Assembly: GCF_028621895.1 (NCBI RefSeq)
Contig: NZ_CP117520.1
Span: 1,984,001 to 2,048,000 of the forward strand
DNA: 64,000 nt
Direction of reading: 5' to 3'
From: Acinetobacter sp. GSS19
GTDB taxonomy: Bacteria > Pseudomonadota > Gammaproteobacteria > Pseudomonadales > Moraxellaceae
The notes under the pieces were generated by a model. It was given only the letters and a program-made list of their open reading frames with translations. It did not search any database and had not been told where the DNA came from. The position numbers were made by a program, and so were the translations under genes. Positions within the stretch are counted from its first letter, which is position 1. Every line of letters begins with the position of its first letter. Shown here one piece after another: positions 18,917-29,595 of this stretch.

Positions 18917-19936
18917 ATGATTGGCGCATTGATGCTGGACATCGCCGGCACAGCCCTTACCCAAGAAGATATTGAACTCTTACAGGCTCCGCAAGTCGGC
19001 GGCATGATTTTATTTGCGCGTAATATCGAATCTCCAGCTCAGGTGCGTGCTCTAACCGATCATATGCGCCAAATCCGCCCGGATATTCTGATTGCTGTCG
19101 ATCAGGAAGGCGGTCGGGTACAACGTTTAAAACAGGGCTTTACCCTGCTCCCCGCCATGGGACGTTTCGGTGAGTTATATCAAACCCAACCAGAACAGGC
19201 TCTGCAACTGGCTGAACAATGTGGCTGGTTGATGGCCACAGAAGTTTTGGCGGTGGGCATCGACTTTAGCTTTGCCCCGGTTCTGGATCTAAATGCGATC
19301 AGCGATGTGATTGGTGACCGTGCTTTTGCCAAGACCATACAAGCGATCATTCCACTCGCAGGGGCTTTTTTAAGCGGCATGCGTCGTGCAGGGATGGCCA
19401 GTACAGGCAAGCATTTCCCAGGACATGGTTCAGTCAAAGCAGACTCACATATTGCAGCGGCCATTGACTCGCGTTCATACGAAGAGATTTATCAGCAAGA
19501 TATGCAGAGTTTTATCCAGTTGATGCCACAACTCGATGCACTCATGCCAGCCCATGTGATCTATGAGCAGGTCGATCCAAACCCTGCGGGCTTTTCTCCC
19601 TACTGGATTCAGCAAATTCTCCGTCAACAGCTCAAGTTTGATGGTGTGCTGTTCTCTGATGACCTCAGTATGCAAGCCGCTTGTGTCGCCGGTGGTGCCG
19701 ATGCCCGTATCCGTGCAGCACTCGATGCCGGCTGTGATATGGGACTGGTCTGCAATGACCGTGCTGCAGCCTGCCTGGCTTTGGATGCCATTCAAAGCTA
19801 TGCGCTACCCAACCAAGGCCGTTTAGAACGTATGCGGGGGCAAATTCCTGCCATTCGTATCGCTGATACATTGGAGCTTGGCCAAGAATGGCAACAGGTC
19901 AAAGCAACGATTGAAGCATTTAAAAATGCAGTTTAA
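18917..19936 (+). CDS. nagZ: Beta-N-acetylhexosaminidase NagZ
   Basis: Cytosolic GH3 enzyme that removes N-acetylglucosamine from anhydromuropeptides in cell-wall recycling. Catalytic features are visible: the VDQEGGRVQRL motif near residue 60, the family motif KHFPGHGSVKADSH near residue 163 with the Asp/His pair, and SDDLSMQAA containing the nucleophilic aspartate. The length, 339 residues, is typical. The frame opens 12 codons earlier at 18881, but the family begins at MIGALMLDIAG, and GGA lies eight bases before this ATG. It ends in a strong terminator. Confidence 0.95.
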   Translation: MIGALMLDIAGTALTQEDIELLQAPQVGGMILFARNIESPAQVRALTDHMRQIRPDILIAVDQEGGRVQRLKQGFTLLPAMGRFGELYQTQPEQALQLAEQCGWLMATEVLAVGIDFSFAPVLDLNAISDVIGDRAFAKTIQAIIPLAGAFLSGMRRAGMASTGKHFPGHGSVKADSHIAAAIDSRSYEEIYQQDMQSFIQLMPQLDALMPAHVIYEQVDPNPAGFSPYWIQQILRQQLKFDGVLFSDDLSMQAACVAGGADARIRAALDAGCDMGLVCNDRAAACLALDAIQSYALPNQGRLERMRGQIPAIRIADTLELGQEWQQVKATIEAFKNAV

Positions 19937-19984
19937 GCAGGAGATTGTCGCGGACTGATACTCCTCACATTTTTCCAGCAAATC

Positions 19985-20013
19985 AACCCGAGCCAGATTG
20001 CTCGGGTTTTTCT
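19985..20013 (+). terminator. Intrinsic terminator of nagZ
   Basis: Nine-base stem (19985-19993 with 20000-20008), six-base loop CAGATT, then a T run. It lies about 50 bases past the nagZ stop. Confidence 0.88.
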
Positions 20014-20208
20014 TTATAAATTAATCTATGATTTTTAGCTGTTAAATTCTATTGATCATGCTTTTGATCCGAGATCACGACCTCAAACACAGCAGAGCCC
20101 GTTGCTGCATTTTACAAGCGAATACGCGTTTTTTCCGGGAAGTGCTTTATGGTCTGCCGAGAGGCTGCTACTATCGTTCTGTAAAAATGTCTAAGTGATC
20201 AAACCGCT

Positions 20209-21474
20209 ATGCAAGATTCGATTGAACAGTACATGCAAACGGTAGGACAACAGGCACGTCAAGCGTCACGCGTGTTGGCCAGTGCCTCTACCCTTGTAAA
20301 AAACAATGCTTTGTCTGCTATTTATACCGCTTTGGAAAATAGCGAAACCCAGATTCTGGCTGCTAACCAGGTCGACATGACCAAAGGCCGTCACAACAAT
20401 CTCGACAGTGCCTTGCTTGATCGCTTAGAACTTACCCCCGCACGCTTTCAAGGCATGTTGCAGGGCTTAAAAGATGTGATTAGCCTGATCGACCCGATTG
20501 GTGAAATCACCGACCTGGCATATCGTCCTTCCGGCATCCAGATCGGCAAGATGCGCGTACCGTTGGGTGTCGTGGGCATGATTTATGAATCTCGTCCAAA
20601 TGTAACCTTGGAAGCCGCTTCGCTCGCACTAAAATCGGGAAATGCCATTATTTTACGCGGCGGCTCTGAAGCACTCGAATCCAACAAAGCAATTGCCGAA
20701 GCCATCCAGCATGGTTTGAAAACAGCGGGACTGCCTGAAGCCTCCGTGCAGGTGATTGCGACAGCTGACCGTGCAGCAGTGGGTCACCTTATCACCATGA
20801 CTGAATATGTGGACGTGATCGTACCGCGGGGTGGCAAAGGGTTGATTGAACGGATTACCAATGAAGCCCGTATCCCGGTGATCAAACATCTTGATGGCAA
20901 CTGTCATGTGTTTGTGGAAGCACAGGCCGACCTGCAGAAAGCGCTGCCGATTGCGCTGAATGCCAAAACCCATCGCTATGGTGTCTGTAATGCCATGGAA
21001 ACTTTATTGGTGGATGAGAAAATCGCTGAAATTTTCTTGCCTCGTATTGCCGAACTGTATGCTGAAAAACAGGTGGAACTGCGCGGCTGCCTGGAAACCC
21101 GCCGTATTTTAGGCAGTAGCGTAATCGCGGCCAGTGAAGAAGACTGGTATACCGAATACCTCGGGCCGATTCTGGCAGTGAAAGTGGTCAGTGGCATGGC
21201 CGAAGCGATTGAACATATCAACAAATATGGCTCACATCATACCGATGCCATCATTACTGAAAACTTTAGCCTAGCACGTCAGTTCCTTGCTCAGGTGGAC
21301 TCCAGCTCGGTCATGGTGAATGCCTCTACCCGTTTTGCAGATGGTTTTGAATATGGTTTGGGCGCTGAAATCGGTATCTCCACTGATAAGATTCATGCTC
21401 GTGGCCCCGTCGGTCTGGAAGGCCTGACCTCGCAAAAATGGATCGTGCTGGGCGATGGACAAATCCGTAAATAA
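20209..21474 (+). CDS. proA: Gamma-glutamyl phosphate reductase
   Basis: NADPH-dependent enzyme that reduces gamma-glutamyl phosphate to glutamate semialdehyde, second step of proline synthesis. 421 residues, usual length (about 417). The aldehyde dehydrogenase-like fold shows [16 protein letters not shown], the nucleotide loop [18 protein letters not shown], and the catalytic cysteine C260 in YGVCNAME. The C-terminal [12 protein letters not shown] is conserved. proB is not next to it, so the pathway genes are split. The gene has its own upstream region of about 190 bases; a hairpin follows the stop. Confidence 0.97.
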   Translation: MQDSIEQYMQTVGQQARQASRVLASASTLVKNNALSAIYTALENSETQILAANQVDMTKGRHNNLDSALLDRLELTPARFQGMLQGLKDVISLIDPIGEITDLAYRPSGIQIGKMRVPLGVVGMIYESRPNVTLEAASLALKSGNAIILRGGSEALESNKAIAEAIQHGLKTAGLPEASVQVIATADRAAVGHLITMTEYVDVIVPRGGKGLIERITNEARIPVIKHLDGNCHVFVEAQADLQKALPIALNAKTHRYGVCNAMETLLVDEKIAEIFLPRIAELYAEKQVELRGCLETRRILGSSVIAASEEDWYTEYLGPILAVKVVSGMAEAIEHINKYGSHHTDAIITENFSLARQFLAQVDSSSVMVNASTRFADGFEYGLGAEIGISTDKIHARGPVGLEGLTSQKWIVLGDGQIRK

Positions 21475-21501
21475 GCCTCATATTCAAGCGTAAATATTCC
21501 G

Positions 21502-21529
21502 ATCCGGTTTTTCGCAGTAGAAGCCGGAT
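21502..21529 (+). terminator. Hairpin downstream of proA
   Basis: Nine-base stem with one G-T pair (21502-21510 with 21521-21529), about ten-base loop, 27 bases past the proA stop. There is no T run after it, so it may be an mRNA 3'-end stabiliser or a weak terminator instead. Confidence 0.45.
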
Positions 21530-21577
21530 TCCCCCAACCAACAGGGCTCTCAATTAAAATAATAAAAGGAGAATCCG

Positions 21578-21997
21578 ATGTTCTTCTATCTGATTATCAG
21601 CACATTTATTCTAGCTTTTGTGGTTTCATTGATTGTGATGCAGCTATTTTCCGGCTCGATCAACAATATTCTGGCCCGCATTATCCATGATCCGATTCAT
21701 AGCTCATGGGCGAAATACACCAAATTCGCGGGCATGGTCGTTGGTATTTCCTCAGGCGTGCGGATTTACGATATGGAAAAATATATCAATCCCATCACCT
21801 ACAATGCCAAAAATGAGCAAGGCATGATTATCCAGCTCACCACCGAACGCTGGTTTCTGGAAATCTACCGAACGATTATCGAAACCCTACAAGGTCTGGC
21901 CTGGATGATGTTGGTATTTTTTATGGTTGCTTTGATCGCTTATGTCATCGTACGCTGGTCAGAAATGAAATATCATCGCGCTAACGAACAAAAATAA
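21578..21997 (+). CDS. Hypothetical inner-membrane protein (two TM segments)
   Basis: 139 residues with a hydrophobic segment at each end (about 3-25 and 96-122) and a central loop of about 70 residues that ends with a basic tail (SEMKYHRANEQK). AAAGGAG sits a few bases before the ATG, so expression is likely. The loop contains GKYTKFAG-like sequence (SWAKYTKFAGMVVGIS) and the RIYDMEKYINP stretch. I do not recognise a family. It could be read on from proA or have its own promoter; the proA hairpin lies between. Confidence 0.75.
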   Translation: MFFYLIISTFILAFVVSLIVMQLFSGSINNILARIIHDPIHSSWAKYTKFAGMVVGISSGVRIYDMEKYINPITYNAKNEQGMIIQLTTERWFLEIYRTIIETLQGLAWMMLVFFMVALIAYVIVRWSEMKYHRANEQK

Positions 21998-22310
21998 ACA
22001 TGATCCAATGAAGCAAAATGAGGTGAGAAAACTTAGAATAATGAGCAATAAGAAACAGCAGGCAACAACTGATTAAACTGAATGAATAGTTGATTTTTAA
22101 AGCTTTAATAACTAAAAGTGATCAACTCATAAATATTAGCTATGAAGCCTTTTCGGGTCGATAGTGCTTAAGTCTAATCTGCTAAAGTCTAGCTTGGACA
22201 GAAAAACAACACATGATACAACATCATTAACTGATCTAGATTGCATCCGTTTGCACTGCATAAAAGATCATCTAGGACGACTATTTCAATTAAAATTTGG
22301 GTAATTTAAC
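21998..22310. other. 313-base intergenic region before ackA
   Basis: No gene is supported. It is AT-rich and must contain the ackA-pta promoter, but I see no site that clearly matches the consensus. Short inverted repeats occur near the ackA end (TGATCTAG against ATCATCTAGG) but are too weak to call. Confidence 0.4.
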
Positions 22311-23528
22311 GTGTCTACATCAGTATTAGTAATTAATTGCGGATCTTCTTCTCTCAAATATGCATTGGTATCTGAGAACTCTGATGATCGAATCTATGGT
22401 TTGGCAGAAAACTTAGGTTCTGCTGATGCACGTATCAAAGGTGTGACTGTCGGTGGTCAACCGCTCGAGCTTGCTATTCCAAATGCCGATCACGAAAAAG
22501 CGCTCGAAACCATCTTGGAACGTTTAGCACAATACAAACCACAAGCGATTGGTCACCGTGTTGTCCATGGTGGCACGTTAACCAAAGCAGAACTGCTTAC
22601 CCCAGAAATTGTTGAACGTATTCGTGAAGCAACACCCCTTGCACCACTGCACAACCCTGCTCACTTGGTAGGTATTGATGCAACCATGCGTCTGTTCCCA
22701 GACCTACCACAGGTTGCAGTATTTGATACAGCGTTCCACCAAACCATGCCAGCACATGCTTACCGCTATGCTGTACCAAAATTCTTATACACTGAACACA
22801 ATGTTCGCCGTTATGGTTTCCACGGTACAAGCCATGCTTATGTTTCAGAGCGCGGTACGGAGTTGGCAGGCAGCTTCAAGCAAGGTGGCTGGCTCACAGC
22901 TCACTTGGGCAATGGTAGCTCAACTTGCGCGATCTGGAATGGTCAAAGCGTAGACACCTCTATGGGCTTGACGCCACTTGAAGGCTTGGTTATGGGTACC
23001 CGTAGTGGTGATGTAGACCCTAGCCTGCACAGCTTCCTAGCTTCTAATTTGGGTTGGGATATCTACAAAATCGACAAAATGCTGAACAAAGAAAGCGGCT
23101 TGCTTGGTTTGTCTGACAACCTGTCAAACGACATGCGTACTCTGATTGAAGCATCTGAAAAAGGTAATGAAGACGCAACGCTCGCGATTGAAGTATTCTG
23201 CTACCGTCTTGCAAAATCACTTGCTGCGCTCAGCTGTGGTTTACCACGTCTTGATGGCTTGATCTTCACCGGTGGTATTGGTGAAAACTCGGCGTATATC
23301 CGTGAAAAAACCATGAGCTACTTGCCACACTTCGGTTTCAACCTCAGCAAAGAGCAAAACAGTGGCCTGAAACGTGGTACTGAAGGCCGTATCGATGCAG
23401 GTACAGGTCCACAAATCTGGGTGATCCCAACCGATGAAGAAGGCCGTATTGCCAAAGAAACCAAACAAGTGGTTGAGCAAGAGGTTCTCGCTGCAAAAAA
23501 GCCTGAAGCAATGGTTACCTCTGCGTAA
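22311..23528 (+). CDS. ackA: Acetate kinase
   Basis: Interconverts acetyl phosphate plus ADP with acetate plus ATP. 405 residues, the usual size. The N-terminal phosphate-binding motif [15 protein letters not shown], the HLGNGSS motif, TRSGDVDP and the adenosine motif FTGGIGENS are all present. The start codon is GTG at 22311; the family signature begins three residues later, which supports it. The stop is 49 bases before pta on the same strand, so they form the ackA-pta operon. Confidence 0.97.
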   Translation: MSTSVLVINCGSSSLKYALVSENSDDRIYGLAENLGSADARIKGVTVGGQPLELAIPNADHEKALETILERLAQYKPQAIGHRVVHGGTLTKAELLTPEIVERIREATPLAPLHNPAHLVGIDATMRLFPDLPQVAVFDTAFHQTMPAHAYRYAVPKFLYTEHNVRRYGFHGTSHAYVSERGTELAGSFKQGGWLTAHLGNGSSTCAIWNGQSVDTSMGLTPLEGLVMGTRSGDVDPSLHSFLASNLGWDIYKIDKMLNKESGLLGLSDNLSNDMRTLIEASEKGNEDATLAIEVFCYRLAKSLAALSCGLPRLDGLIFTGGIGENSAYIREKTMSYLPHFGFNLSKEQNSGLKRGTEGRIDAGTGPQIWVIPTDEEGRIAKETKQVVEQEVLAAKKPEAMVTSA

Positions 23529-23577
23529 CCATTGACCACGACGATCAAATTAAATTACAGCGATATTTAAGGTCATT

Positions 23578-25722
23578 ATGAATACAATTCTATTGATTCC
23601 AACCGGGGAAGGCGTAGGTTTAACCTCTGCATGTCTGGGCATGATCTATGCCCTAGACTGTAATGGCATCAAAGCCGGTTTCTTAAAACCTTTTTCTCAA
23701 AGCCCGCAGCACACCCGTGATGGCACAACGGCTTTGTTTGAACACCTGTTCCAAGGTAAAACTGCAACACCAATCGCCCATAAAAAATTATCGCAATTGA
23801 TGGCACTCGGTGAGACTGACGAGCTACTTGAAGAAGCCGTGAGCCTGCACCGCGAGGTTGCACGCAATTATGACCTAATCATTGTTGAAGGCCTGATGCC
23901 GAACAGTGAAGATCACTTTGTCAATGAAATGAATGCCTGCCTCGCGCAAGCACTCGATGCCAAAGTCGTTTTGGTCAGCACAGCAGATATTCAAAATCCA
24001 CGTAAAACCGTAGAAAAAATTGAAGCGAATTTACGTCAGTTTGGTGGCGCAACCTCTACCCGTACTGCCGGCGTACTATTTATGCGTACCAAAGGCTTAC
24101 CAGAAGAGTCTGCCCAGATTCCAGTCACCATGGATCCATCTTTACGTCTGACTGCAGAAATCGAACGCTTCACAACTGAACTACAGCAACATAACCGTTA
24201 TATCGGCAGTGTGGATTTACCAATTATTGGAATGGTTCCGTTCAGCAACACTTTAAGCGTGCCGCGTACTTTGGACATTGCCCCGCTCATTCAAGCTGAA
24301 TGGATTTATCAAGGTGATGCAAAACACCGCCGCGTACTACATACCAGCCTGATTGCATCCAATATTGAAAACGAATTGGATAAATTTGTTGCCGGTGAAT
24401 TGCTGATCAGTGCTTCAGAACGTACCGATGTGTTGCTGGCCAGTAGCTTGGCAACCAGTAATGGTATCCCATTAGCGGGCGTTGTGTTGAGTGACCGTGA
24501 TGCACCAAGCAGCCAGATTCTGGACTTCTGCCAAAATGCCATCAAGCAAGGCTTGCCAATTTTGCATACCGCATTAAGCCCGCTTGAAACTGCGCTTCGT
24601 TTAAACAACTTCTGCAGCGAAATCCCGACCGATGATATCGAACGTGCTGAACAAGTGACACACTTTGTTTCCAGTCATCTTGATTCTGCCTGGTTACAAC
24701 GTTACAGCGAGAAAGGTGCTAAACCTCGTCTGTCTCCTTCAGCTTTCCGCCATGAGTTGGTTCAAAAGTCGATTGCAGCGAAAAAACGTATTGTATTACC
24801 GGAAGGTGATGAACCTCGTACCATTGAAGCGGCAGCGATCTGCCAGTCTCGTGGTATTGCACACTGTATTCTTTTGGCCAAACCAGAAGCGGTATTTGAA
24901 GTGGCAAAAGCTCGTAATATCGAGTTGCCAGAAGACTTGGAAATTATTGATCCAGATACGATTCGTGACAACTATGTTGCACCGATGGTGGAATTGCGTA
25001 AAGGCAAGTTAAACGACTTACAAGCCAAAGACCAGCTCCAAGATACCGTTGTATTAGGCACCATGATGTTAGCGCTTGATCAAGTGGATGGTTTGGTTTC
25101 TGGTGCAGTGCATACTACAGCAAACACTGTACGTCCTGCCTTCCAGCTGATCAAAACTGCACCGGATTATTCTCTTGTGTCTTCAGTATTCTTCATGCTG
25201 CTCCCAGACGAAGTGTATGTCTACGGTGACTGTGCGATCAATCCGGACCCAACAGCAGAACAGCTGGCTGAAATTGCCATTCAATCAGCAGATTCTGCAA
25301 AAGCCTTCGGTATTGATCCACGCATTGCGATGATCAGCTACTCAACCGGCACCTCTGGTGCGGGTGCAGATGTTGAAAAAGTCAGCGAAGCGACTCGTAT
25401 TGCACAAGAGCGTCGTCCTGATCTATTAATCGATGGTCCATTGCAGTATGACGCAGCCTCTGTGGAAAGTGTGGGCCGTTCTAAGGCACCAAACTCTCCA
25501 GTAGCAGGCCGCGCCAACGTATTCATCTTCCCAGATTTGAATACCGGTAATACCACCTATAAAGCAGTTCAACGTTCTGCGAATGTGGTCAGTGTCGGCC
25601 CGATGTTACAAGGTCTGAACAAGCCTGTGAATGACTTGTCTCGTGGTGCATTGGTGGATGACATCGTGTTTACCATTGCATTGACTGCGATCCAATCAGA
25701 ACAACAAGCCGCAGCAAAATAA
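23578..25722 (+). CDS. pta: Phosphate acetyltransferase
   Basis: Converts acetyl-CoA and phosphate to acetyl phosphate and CoA, partner of acetate kinase. 714 residues, the long gammaproteobacterial form with three domains: an N-terminal P-loop-like domain (LIPTGEGVGLTSA; about 1-200), a central DRTGG domain (about 210-330) and the C-terminal PTA_PTB catalytic domain (about 380-710) containing VLPEGDEPRT, the YSTGTSGAGADV motif and DGPLQYDAA. Together with ackA it supports acetate overflow and reassimilation. It ends in a terminator shared with the 3' end of the broken methyltransferase gene. Confidence 0.97.
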   Translation: MNTILLIPTGEGVGLTSACLGMIYALDCNGIKAGFLKPFSQSPQHTRDGTTALFEHLFQGKTATPIAHKKLSQLMALGETDELLEEAVSLHREVARNYDLIIVEGLMPNSEDHFVNEMNACLAQALDAKVVLVSTADIQNPRKTVEKIEANLRQFGGATSTRTAGVLFMRTKGLPEESAQIPVTMDPSLRLTAEIERFTTELQQHNRYIGSVDLPIIGMVPFSNTLSVPRTLDIAPLIQAEWIYQGDAKHRRVLHTSLIASNIENELDKFVAGELLISASERTDVLLASSLATSNGIPLAGVVLSDRDAPSSQILDFCQNAIKQGLPILHTALSPLETALRLNNFCSEIPTDDIERAEQVTHFVSSHLDSAWLQRYSEKGAKPRLSPSAFRHELVQKSIAAKKRIVLPEGDEPRTIEAAAICQSRGIAHCILLAKPEAVFEVAKARNIELPEDLEIIDPDTIRDNYVAPMVELRKGKLNDLQAKDQLQDTVVLGTMMLALDQVDGLVSGAVHTTANTVRPAFQLIKTAPDYSLVSSVFFMLLPDEVYVYGDCAINPDPTAEQLAEIAIQSADSAKAFGIDPRIAMISYSTGTSGAGADVEKVSEATRIAQERRPDLLIDGPLQYDAASVESVGRSKAPNSPVAGRANVFIFPDLNTGNTTYKAVQRSANVVSVGPMLQGLNKPVNDLSRGALVDDIVFTIALTAIQSEQQAAAK

Positions 25723-25740
25723 TCTTTAACTCCGCTGATA

Positions 25741-25773
25741 GCCATTCAATTTTGCAATTGAATGGCTTTTTTT
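25741..25773 (+). terminator. Intrinsic terminator of pta
   Basis: Eleven-base perfect stem (25741-25751 with 25756-25766), loop TTGC, then seven T. It lies 18 bases past the pta stop and abuts the 3' end of the convergent methyltransferase gene. Confidence 0.88.
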
Positions 25774-26408
25774 ATGGCACTCCCTCTACTCTCAACCTCT
25801 CGACAGCTTGTGCCAGCCACACCGTATGTCCGGCACATTCAGGATCATCTATTCGCAGCTCAACCAGCTGAAAACCATGTTGATAAAGTAACTGCTCATA
25901 TTCTGCTGGTGCCAGACTCGCATGGTATAACAGTCCTCCTCCAAACTCGCCAATCGCTTCACCATGTTCCGGACCACTGCTAAACATCAAAACTGTACCT
26001 GTTTTGGCATGTTGCTGAAAAATGCCAAACATTTCTCTTTGATCCTGATGAGTGAGATGAAAGAAACTGTCCCAAGCCAGAATGCCGTCAAATTGCTGTA
26101 CTAAATTCAGACTCCGCATATCGGCCTGCTGCCAACTATGCTGAGGAAAGCGTGCTTGCGCCAATTCCAGCATGGCCGGCGCACTATCAATGCCTGTCAG
26201 CTGAAAATGATGCTGAATCAACACTTCTGGATCGGCAATCCGGAACCGCAGCCCACACCCAGAACGCTCCCCGTGCAGGCAACAAGGCCATAAATCTCTC
26301 CAGCCAACCCTGCTGATAATCCTGTTCACGACGTACGTCATCCCACTGCCGGGCATAGCTTTGATACAGTGGAATGATCTGTGCGGCAAGTGCATTATGA
26401 TCTTGCAT
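25772..26408 (-). pseudogene. Class I SAM methyltransferase, two frameshifts
   Basis: The N-terminal part (about 50 residues, MQDHNALAAQIIPLYQ) reads in one frame from 26408; the rest reads in another frame and ends at 25772. Between them, the SAM-binding motif is recovered only in the third frame (VGCGSGLPI). Restoring one base at the run of four C near 26269-26272 and one base near 26229 would give LPARG, VLGVGCGSGLPI and then AEVLIQHHFQLTGID in one frame, the normal motif I and II order of class I methyltransferases. Downstream parts (LELAQARFP, ILAWDSFFHL) look intact. It is either a recent pseudogene or two sequence errors in a short stretch. The substrate is unknown. Confidence 0.75.
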
Positions 26409-26592
26409 TTTTATCCATTTATTCCTTTTCTTTAGATACCGACGCGCCAGCTATTTCCAGGCTTCTTGGTCACTTATCAGTCTGATTAATTTATTAAACT
26501 TTTGCCCAAAAAGCAGTTTAAACGCCCACAAATCCTGCTTTTTATCTTATAATTTGCCCGCTAGCTTTCAGCCCGCTCAAGAGAATTCTGAT

Positions 26593-28119
26593 ATGACCAC
26601 TATTATCAAGCAAGATGACTTGATCACATCGATCAAGGACGCGCTACAGTTCATTTCGTACTATCACCCACAAGACTTTATTCAAGCAATGTCTCGTGCC
26701 TATGATCGCGAAGAGAACCAGGCGGCCAAAGACGCAATTGCACAAATCCTGATCAACTCTCGCATGTGTGCAGAGGGCCATCGTCCGATCTGTCAAGATA
26801 CTGGTATCGTGAACGTATTCCTTGAAGTGGGCTTAGACGTTAAATTTGATTTAACTATGAGCTTGGATGATGCGATCAACGAAGGTGTACGCCAAGGTTA
26901 CCTCGAAAACAGCAACGTACTTCGTGCTTCTGTTTTGGCAGATCCTGCTTTTGGCCGTAAAAACACCAAAGACAACACGCCTGCAGTGATCCACTACAAA
27001 CTTGTTCCAGGCAACAAAGTGGATATTACCGTTGCAGCCAAAGGTGGCGGTTCAGAAAACAAATCTAAACTGGCGATGTTGAACCCATCTGATTCCATCG
27101 TGGATTGGGTATTGAAAACGGTTCCAACCATGGGTGCAGGTTGGTGTCCTCCTGGTATGCTCGGCATCGGGATCGGTGGTACTGCAGAAAAAGCCATGAT
27201 GCTTGCGAAAGAAGCATTGATGGAAGAGATCAACATGGACGAATTGCTTCGTCGTGGTCCACAAAGCAAGATGGAAGAACTTCGTATCGAAATCTTCGAG
27301 AAAGTGAATGCACTCGGTATTGGTGCACAAGGTCTCGGTGGTTTAACGACTGTTCTTGACATCAAGATCAAAGATTACCCTTGTCACGCGGCAGGCAAAC
27401 CAGTCGGCATGATCCCGAACTGTGCGGCAACCCGTCACGCGCACTTCCAGCTTGATGGTTCAGGTGTTGCGCATATCCAAGCGCCTAAACTTGAAGACTA
27501 TCCACAAGTGACTTGGGATGCATCTAAATCTAAGCGTGTGAACCTGGATACCATCACTCAAGAAGAAATGAACTCTTGGCAGCCAGGTGATACCCTGTTG
27601 CTCAGCGGTACCATGTACACTGGCCGTGATGCAGCACATAAACGTATGGTGGAAATGATCGACAATGGTGAAGAGCTGCCTGTTGATCTGAAAGGTAAAT
27701 TCATTTACTACGTAGGTCCAGTTGATCCGGTCCGTGACGAAGTGGTTGGCCCTGCAGGTCCTACAACTGCAACACGTATGGACAAGTTCACTCGCAAAGT
27801 ACTTGAGCATACAGGTCTGTTCGGTATGATCGGTAAAGCGGATCGTGGTCCTGCTGCGATTGAAGCAATCAAAGACCACAAAGCCACTTATTTGATGGCC
27901 GTGGGTGGTGCAGCTTACCTGGTATCTAAAGCAGTACGTCAGGCTGAAGTTGTTGCCTTTGCTGACTTGGGTATGGAAGCCATCTACAAATTTGTCGTAG
28001 AAGATATGCCGGTTTCTGTTGCTGTAGATGTGAATGGTACTTCCATCCACGCGATTGCACCAAAAATCTGGCAAGCCAAGATTGGTAAAATTCCAGTCGT
28101 AGATGCTGCTGCTCAGTAA
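26593..28119 (+). CDS. Fumarate hydratase, class I
   Basis: Iron-sulphur fumarase of the FumA/FumB type, converting fumarate to malate in the TCA cycle. About 508 residues as expected. The N-terminal alpha domain has ICQDTG, AAKGGGSENKS and GWCPPG; the beta domain begins after PNCAATRHAHF and continues with LLLSGTMYTGRDAAHK and GPTTATRMD. Cluster cysteines are those of CQDTG, WCPPG and NCAATRH. The frame opens at 26554, but AAGAG before the ATG at 26593 (MTTIIKQDDL) marks the likely start. It is divergent from the broken methyltransferase gene and ends in a strong terminator. Being oxidant-sensitive, it is probably complemented by a class II enzyme elsewhere. Confidence 0.95.
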   Translation: MTTIIKQDDLITSIKDALQFISYYHPQDFIQAMSRAYDREENQAAKDAIAQILINSRMCAEGHRPICQDTGIVNVFLEVGLDVKFDLTMSLDDAINEGVRQGYLENSNVLRASVLADPAFGRKNTKDNTPAVIHYKLVPGNKVDITVAAKGGGSENKSKLAMLNPSDSIVDWVLKTVPTMGAGWCPPGMLGIGIGGTAEKAMMLAKEALMEEINMDELLRRGPQSKMEELRIEIFEKVNALGIGAQGLGGLTTVLDIKIKDYPCHAAGKPVGMIPNCAATRHAHFQLDGSGVAHIQAPKLEDYPQVTWDASKSKRVNLDTITQEEMNSWQPGDTLLLSGTMYTGRDAAHKRMVEMIDNGEELPVDLKGKFIYYVGPVDPVRDEVVGPAGPTTATRMDKFTRKVLEHTGLFGMIGKADRGPAAIEAIKDHKATYLMAVGGAAYLVSKAVRQAEVVAFADLGMEAIYKFVVEDMPVSVAVDVNGTSIHAIAPKIWQAKIGKIPVVDAAAQ

Positions 28120-28134
28120 TCATTGAGTAGATAT

Positions 28135-28163
28135 AAAAAAGCACCTGAATCAGGTGCTTTTTT
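28135..28163 (+). terminator. Intrinsic terminator of the fumarase gene
   Basis: Seven-base GC-containing stem GCACCTG/CAGGTGC (28141-28147 with 28151-28157) extended by A and T runs, 20 bases past the stop. Confidence 0.9.
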
Positions 28164-28252
28164 ATTGCAGAGAAATATTTTCTTTCTACAAGAAAGAAAA
28201 AACGTGTAGCATCCTTTCGACACTACACGTCCTTTCAGCACACAATCAAAAC

Positions 28253-29566
28253 TTAAGCCGATTTAGAATCAATCACTTTAAGATCTGATTTGACTGCTTC
28301 TTCAGTTTCTACTTTGGGCAAACGCTCTGGCTTAAATACTGGCTCAGCTGTTCCATTGATCACCGCTTCATTGATCACCACGGTGCCAACATCGCTACGG
28401 CTTGGTAAGTCATACATAGTTTCAAGCAGGACATTTTCCAAGATAGAACGCAGACCACGTGCACCTGTATTACGTTCGAGCGCTTTTTTCGCTACTGCAC
28501 GCAATGCAGAATCTTCAAATATTAGGTCTACATTTTCCATGCTGAACAAATACTGGTACTGACGAGTCAAAGCATTTTTCGGCTCAGTCAGAATCTGCAT
28601 CAAGGCTTCTTCGTCCAGCTCTTCAAGCGTTGCAATCACCGGTAAACGGCCAATGAATTCAGGAATCAAGCCAAATTTGACCAGGTCATTCGCTTCAACC
28701 TGACGGAACAGCTCAGTGACTTTTTTGCTTTCGTCTTTTTTCTTCACTTCAGCATTAAAGCCAATTCCGCCTTTTTCCTGACGCTGCTGTACGATTTTCT
28801 CCAAACCAGAGAAAGCACCGCCACAGATAAATAGGATGTTTGAGGTATCAATCTGAATGAACTCTTGCTGTGGATGCTTACGGCCACCTTGTGGTGGAAT
28901 AGAAGCCACAGTTCCTTCAATCATTTTCAGTAAGGCTTGCTGCACCCCTTCACCCGATACGTCACGGGTAATCGATGGGTTTTCCGACTTACGGGTAATC
29001 TTGTCGATTTCATCGATATAGATAATCCCTTTTTGAGCCTTTTCGACATCGTAATCGGCTTTTTGTAACAGCTTCTGTACGATGTTCTCAACATCCTCAC
29101 CGACATAACCGGCTTCGGTCAAAGTCGTTGCATCCGCCATGGCAAAAGGCACATCCAGCAAACGTGCCAGTGTTTGTGCCAATAAGGTTTTACCTGACCC
29201 GGTTGGACCAATCAGCAAGATATTACTTTTTGCGATTTCCAGCCCATCTTCAGCTTTATGATGGCCATGATGGGAAACTTTCAAACGCTTGTAATGGTTA
29301 TAAACTGCCACAGACAGGGTCTTCTTGGCCAAGTCCTGACCAATCACATATTGATCCAGTGCAGCACGGATTTCATGTGGTTTTGGCAGAGGACGGCTCG
29401 CCCAATCTCCAGATTCCACCTGCTGGCTGGTTTGTACCAAGTCTAAGCATACGTCCACACATTCGTTACAAATATATGCGTCCTCGCCTGCAATCAGTTT
29501 CCCGACTTCGGCCTGCGTTTTACCGCAAAATGAACAATGCTTTTGTCCTTGAGGATGTTCGGACAT
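28253..29566 (-). CDS. clpX: ATP-dependent Clp protease ATP-binding subunit ClpX
   Basis: AAA+ unfoldase that feeds substrates to ClpP. 437 residues. The N-terminal zinc domain has the four cysteines (CSFCGK near residues 11-14 and CNECVDVC near 33-39). Walker A is GPTGSGKT, Walker B is IIYIDEID, the pore loop is GYVGED and the sensor/IGF-like region includes GGAFSGLEK and IGFNAE. It follows clpP on the same strand with 29 bases between, the usual clpP-clpX order, in line with an operon under the promoter upstream of clpP. Confidence 0.97.
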   Translation of the reverse strand: MSEHPQGQKHCSFCGKTQAEVGKLIAGEDAYICNECVDVCLDLVQTSQQVESGDWASRPLPKPHEIRAALDQYVIGQDLAKKTLSVAVYNHYKRLKVSHHGHHKAEDGLEIAKSNILLIGPTGSGKTLLAQTLARLLDVPFAMADATTLTEAGYVGEDVENIVQKLLQKADYDVEKAQKGIIYIDEIDKITRKSENPSITRDVSGEGVQQALLKMIEGTVASIPPQGGRKHPQQEFIQIDTSNILFICGGAFSGLEKIVQQRQEKGGIGFNAEVKKKDESKKVTELFRQVEANDLVKFGLIPEFIGRLPVIATLEELDEEALMQILTEPKNALTRQYQYLFSMENVDLIFEDSALRAVAKKALERNTGARGLRSILENVLLETMYDLPSRSDVGTVVINEAVINGTAEPVFKPERLPKVETEEAVKSDLKVIDSKSA

Positions 29567-29595
29567 ACTTTCTCCAATAATCTAATCTTTTGAGC

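Noticed and set aside
27460..28074. 204-codon minus-strand ORF opposite the fumarase gene
   Set aside because: It lies wholly inside the well-supported fumarase gene, has Cys/His-rich odd composition and no Shine-Dalgarno; it is a shadow of codon use on the other strand.
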